A stretch of DNA of 64,000 bases from Chryseobacterium tructae. GTDB taxonomy: Bacteria; Bacteroidota; Bacteroidia; Flavobacteriales; Weeksellaceae. Positions 62,138-64,000 of this stretch are shown here, piece by piece (positions within the stretch are counted from its first letter, which is position 1; the number at the start of each line of letters is the position of its first letter). Both the position numbers and the translations under genes were made by a program. Under the pieces are notes generated by a model, which was not told the origin of the DNA, made no database searches, and saw nothing but the letters and a program-made list of their open reading frames with translations. The DNA lies in contig NZ_JAUFQR010000001.1 in assembly GCF_030409875.1 (NCBI RefSeq), positions 1,054,001 to 1,118,000 of the forward strand. Reading direction: 5' to 3'.

Positions 62138-62863
62138 ATGAGTTTAAAAAACTTAGAATCTTATAAAAGCCATATTGAAAAATATGGCTTTTCAATTATT
62201 AATAGAGTATTCTCCAATGAAGAAGTGGATCAAATAATTTGTGTTTTGGAGAATATAGATACCTCAAAAGAGAACTTTAGAAAATCCGAAGACCTGTTTG
62301 CCATAAGACAGCTTTTAAAAGAAATTCCGGAAATTAAAGACCTCATCTTTAATGATAATGTCAAAAAGATCATCAAGGAAATTTTTGGCGACCGATTTTT
62401 TGTGGTAAAGAGTATCTATTTTGATAAGCCGGAAACTTCTAATTGGTATGTTGCTTACCATCAGGATCTGACAATTTCCGTGGATAAAAAGCTGGAATTA
62501 ACCAATTTCGGCCCCTGGACTACAAAACAGAATCAGTTTGCTGTACAGCCCCCATTGAATATTTTAGAAAACATCTATACAATAAGAATTCATCTTGATG
62601 AGACGGATGAAAATAACGGAGCTTTAAAAGTGGTTCCGAAATCTCACGCTAAAGGAATCTACAGACCGGAAACTATAGACTGGAGTGTAGAAACTGAAGA
62701 GATCTGTAAAGTAGAAAAGGGGGGCGTGATGCTTATGAAACCTCTTACGTTACATGGTTCAAACCGAACTACGAACGGAAAGAAGAGGAGAGTCATTCAC
62801 ATTGAATTTTCTGATATAGAGCTTCCGGAAGTTCTGCAATGGGCAGAAAGGATGGATTGGTAA
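62138..62863 (+). CDS. Phytanoyl-CoA dioxygenase (PhyH) family protein
   Basis: A 241-residue non-haem iron, 2-oxoglutarate-dependent oxygenase. 'VAYHQDLTISV' holds His108 and Asp110. 'LTLHGSNRTTNGKKRRVIHIEF' holds the third ligand His206 and the Arg that binds 2-oxoglutarate. 'LDETDENNGALKVVPKSHAKG' is the usual core strand. Members hydroxylate many small molecules, so the substrate is open. The start at 62138, five bases after the symporter stop, is preferred to 62093, which lies inside that gene. It forms an operon with the symporter, perhaps acting on an imported acid. Confidence 0.85.
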   Translation: MSLKNLESYKSHIEKYGFSIINRVFSNEEVDQIICVLENIDTSKENFRKSEDLFAIRQLLKEIPEIKDLIFNDNVKKIIKEIFGDRFFVVKSIYFDKPETSNWYVAYHQDLTISVDKKLELTNFGPWTTKQNQFAVQPPLNILENIYTIRIHLDETDENNGALKVVPKSHAKGIYRPETIDWSVETEEICKVEKGGVMLMKPLTLHGSNRTTNGKKRRVIHIEFSDIELPEVLQWAERMDW

Positions 62864-62899
62864 ATATAAAGCCCTTCGAACTTTCGAAGGGCTTTATAT
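62864..62899 (+). terminator. Strong terminator after the PhyH-like gene
   Basis: ATATAAAGCCCTTCGAA and TTCGAAGGGCTTTATAT pair over about 17 bases with a two-base loop, then T's. Confidence 0.85.
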
Positions 62900-62954
62900 T
62901 TGACTTGAAAGGCTGAAGTAAACTATCTTGAATGAACCTTCATCTCTTTCATTA

Positions 62955-63791
62955 CTATTTTACAGTGATTTCATCAACAAAGATATAAGTTTCGCCACCT
63001 GTTTTCTGGTGCCATCCCGGAAGTTTTCCCGCATAATAAGCTTTTACTTTAAGATATCTTGCTTCGGTAGGAAGAATTTCCGTGATGAAATTTTTAGTTT
63101 GTACTTTTTCATCTTTGGGATCAATATCATTTTCGATGGTATCCAGAAGAATAAAATCTTTAGCATTCATAGAGGCATAGTATTCTACTTTTTTAGGCAG
63201 CAGGATGTGGGCTTTGTTGTCCTGAAGATAAGTGGAGGAAATTTGAGTAATTTGAAGCGGGGATTGAAAATCTAGTATGGCTTCAAAATTTTGTCCCAGA
63301 TACCCTTGCCAATCCCCTTTTTTCCAATCTATATCCCCTCTGATTCCATCGATTAATGCGAACCTTCCGGTGCCTATATATTGAGGATCAACTTTTGAAA
63401 GAGTGGTGATATCCCAATAATTGGGTCTTCTATTGAAATGAGCTGTTACTATCGAGCTTTTTTCTCTTTTCCTTTCCGTATAAGCTTGAACTTGTGTTGT
63501 TCTGCTGATGACGAAGGGCTTTTTATAAGTTGTGAATTTCTTTTTTCGGTTGGCATCATTGGCATCGAGGGTCATATAATAGATTTTATCACCTGGATTC
63601 TGTGGAATGATTTCAACTTTGGTTGAAAAATCAAAGATTCTGTCCGCTTTGATAGTTGGAGAAGCAATACTTTCCTGAATAGCAGATGTATCATGTTCGG
63701 TTCCAATCAAAGAATTAGTATGTTGAGATGAATTTTGTGCATTAATAATCTGGGTTATCAATAAAGACAATGCAAGCAGCCTTTTTTTCAT
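62955..63791 (-). CDS. Secreted protein with beta-hexosaminidase C-terminal and discoidin-like domains
   Basis: A 278-residue exported protein with a signal peptide ending near residue 18 ('IINAQ'). Residues about 42-115 resemble the CHB_HEX_C-type Ig domain found after GH20 hexosaminidases ('GDKIYYMTLDANDAN', 'PFVISRTTQVQAYTERKREKSS'). Residues about 135-278 look like a discoidin (F5/8 type C) galactose-binding-like domain ('GWHQKTGGETYIFVDEITV' at the end). No GH20 catalytic domain is attached. It may bind carbohydrate at the surface, or be the C-terminal part of a gene split during evolution. No frameshift lies within the 160 bases downstream that I can see. Confidence 0.7.
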   Translation of the reverse strand: MKKRLLALSLLITQIINAQNSSQHTNSLIGTEHDTSAIQESIASPTIKADRIFDFSTKVEIIPQNPGDKIYYMTLDANDANRKKKFTTYKKPFVISRTTQVQAYTERKREKSSIVTAHFNRRPNYWDITTLSKVDPQYIGTGRFALIDGIRGDIDWKKGDWQGYLGQNFEAILDFQSPLQITQISSTYLQDNKAHILLPKKVEYYASMNAKDFILLDTIENDIDPKDEKVQTKNFITEILPTEARYLKVKAYYAGKLPGWHQKTGGETYIFVDEITVK

Positions 63792-63867
63792 GTTCTGATA
63801 TTATGAATGCGTATAAATCAAGTACAGTACCAAATATGAAGAATGGGTGAGTGAAATTGAGAAAAAG

Positions 63868-63930
63868 CAGGCTAGAAGATGGGAGAGGAGGCTGGAAGTG
63901 CTGTTAGCCGATGAATAACTTTCAGTTTAT
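63868..63930. repeat. Dispersed repeat, GGAGGCTGGAAG type (third copy)
   Basis: 'GAGGAGGCTGGAAGTGCTG' and the following 'GATGAATAACTTTCAG' recall the pair at 26541-26690 (there 'AATAACTTCCAGCCTCC' on the other strand). No gene is seen between 63792 and the window end. Confidence 0.6.
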
Positions 63931-64000
63931 TGATTGTAATTGCTTCACAAGTTTAGAAATTCGGTTAAAGAAATACCAGTTATAGTCGGACTTCAATAAC

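Noticed and set aside
1..64000. tRNA, rRNA, insertion sequences or prophage
   Set aside because: I looked for T-loop words such as GGTTCGA and its complement, rRNA-like high-GC blocks, transposases and integrases and found none.

Overview
The window looks like the chromosome of a Bacteroidota member of class Flavobacteriia, most likely the Chryseobacterium group (Weeksellaceae). The grounds are a low-GC genome, an LpxC-FabZ fusion, PorX and a type IX secretion C-terminal domain, -7 boxes of the form TAnnTTTG, small GG-leader 'bacteriocin-like' peptides and short dispersed intergenic repeats. The genus is an inference from gene style, not from a database search. I saw no rRNA, tRNA, CRISPR array, insertion sequence or prophage.

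Region 1 (1-17.5 kb) is a surface polysaccharide locus read rightwards. It holds a polymerase-like membrane protein cut by the window edge, two GT2 glycosyltransferases, a sugar amidotransferase trio (WbpG/HisH/HisF-like), the UDP-L-FucNAc pathway (fnlA, a cupin, fnlB, fnlC) interrupted by an inverted secreted beta-helix gene, a GT4 glycosyltransferase, and two initiating sugar phosphotransferases. Between those two lies a decoration module: formyltransferase-like protein, PIG-L deacetylase, ATP-grasp ligase, HAD phosphatase and DegT aminotransferase. rfbC closes the locus at a strong terminator.

Region 2 (17.5-27 kb) has rimO, two related secreted proteins (one broken), an 827-base gap with a (TTTG)12 microsatellite, an RlpA-like protein, exonuclease III, a YciI protein, the T9SS regulator porX and an S41 peptidase. 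Region 3 (26.7-34.5 kb) is a housekeeping run: HD phosphohydrolase, lpxD, lpxC-fabZ, lpxA, efp, a second lpxD-like gene, sucD and an outer-membrane barrel protein. Lipid A synthesis here, with lptB at 39.7 kb and an MsbA-like exporter at 42.6 kb, gives an envelope theme.

Region 4 (34.6-46 kb) has an ABC-2 exporter pair, a protein that is almost only a T9SS sorting domain, hemB, two tandem GG-leader peptides (one only 58 aa), a TM2 protein, lptB with an extra C-terminal domain, a LapA-like and a baeRF-like pair, the MsbA-like exporter, a WYL regulator and a DinB protein. Region 5 (46-64 kb) has cobalamin adenosyltransferase with thiamine pyrophosphokinase, a lipoprotein tyrosine phosphatase, speA and speB (arginine to putrescine), an Ada-like/AlkB repair pair, a CocE-type hydrolase, a large outer-membrane receptor-like protein, BON/SH3 proteins, a dicarboxylate symporter, a PhyH-like dioxygenase and a secreted carbohydrate-binding-like protein.

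A caution for any reader: nine one-base deletions in short homopolymers break otherwise normal genes (GT4, a secreted protein, porX, lpxC-fabZ twice, the second lpxD, sucD twice, speB). Several are expected to be essential, so sequencing or assembly error is the likeliest cause. I give the full intended spans for these genes.
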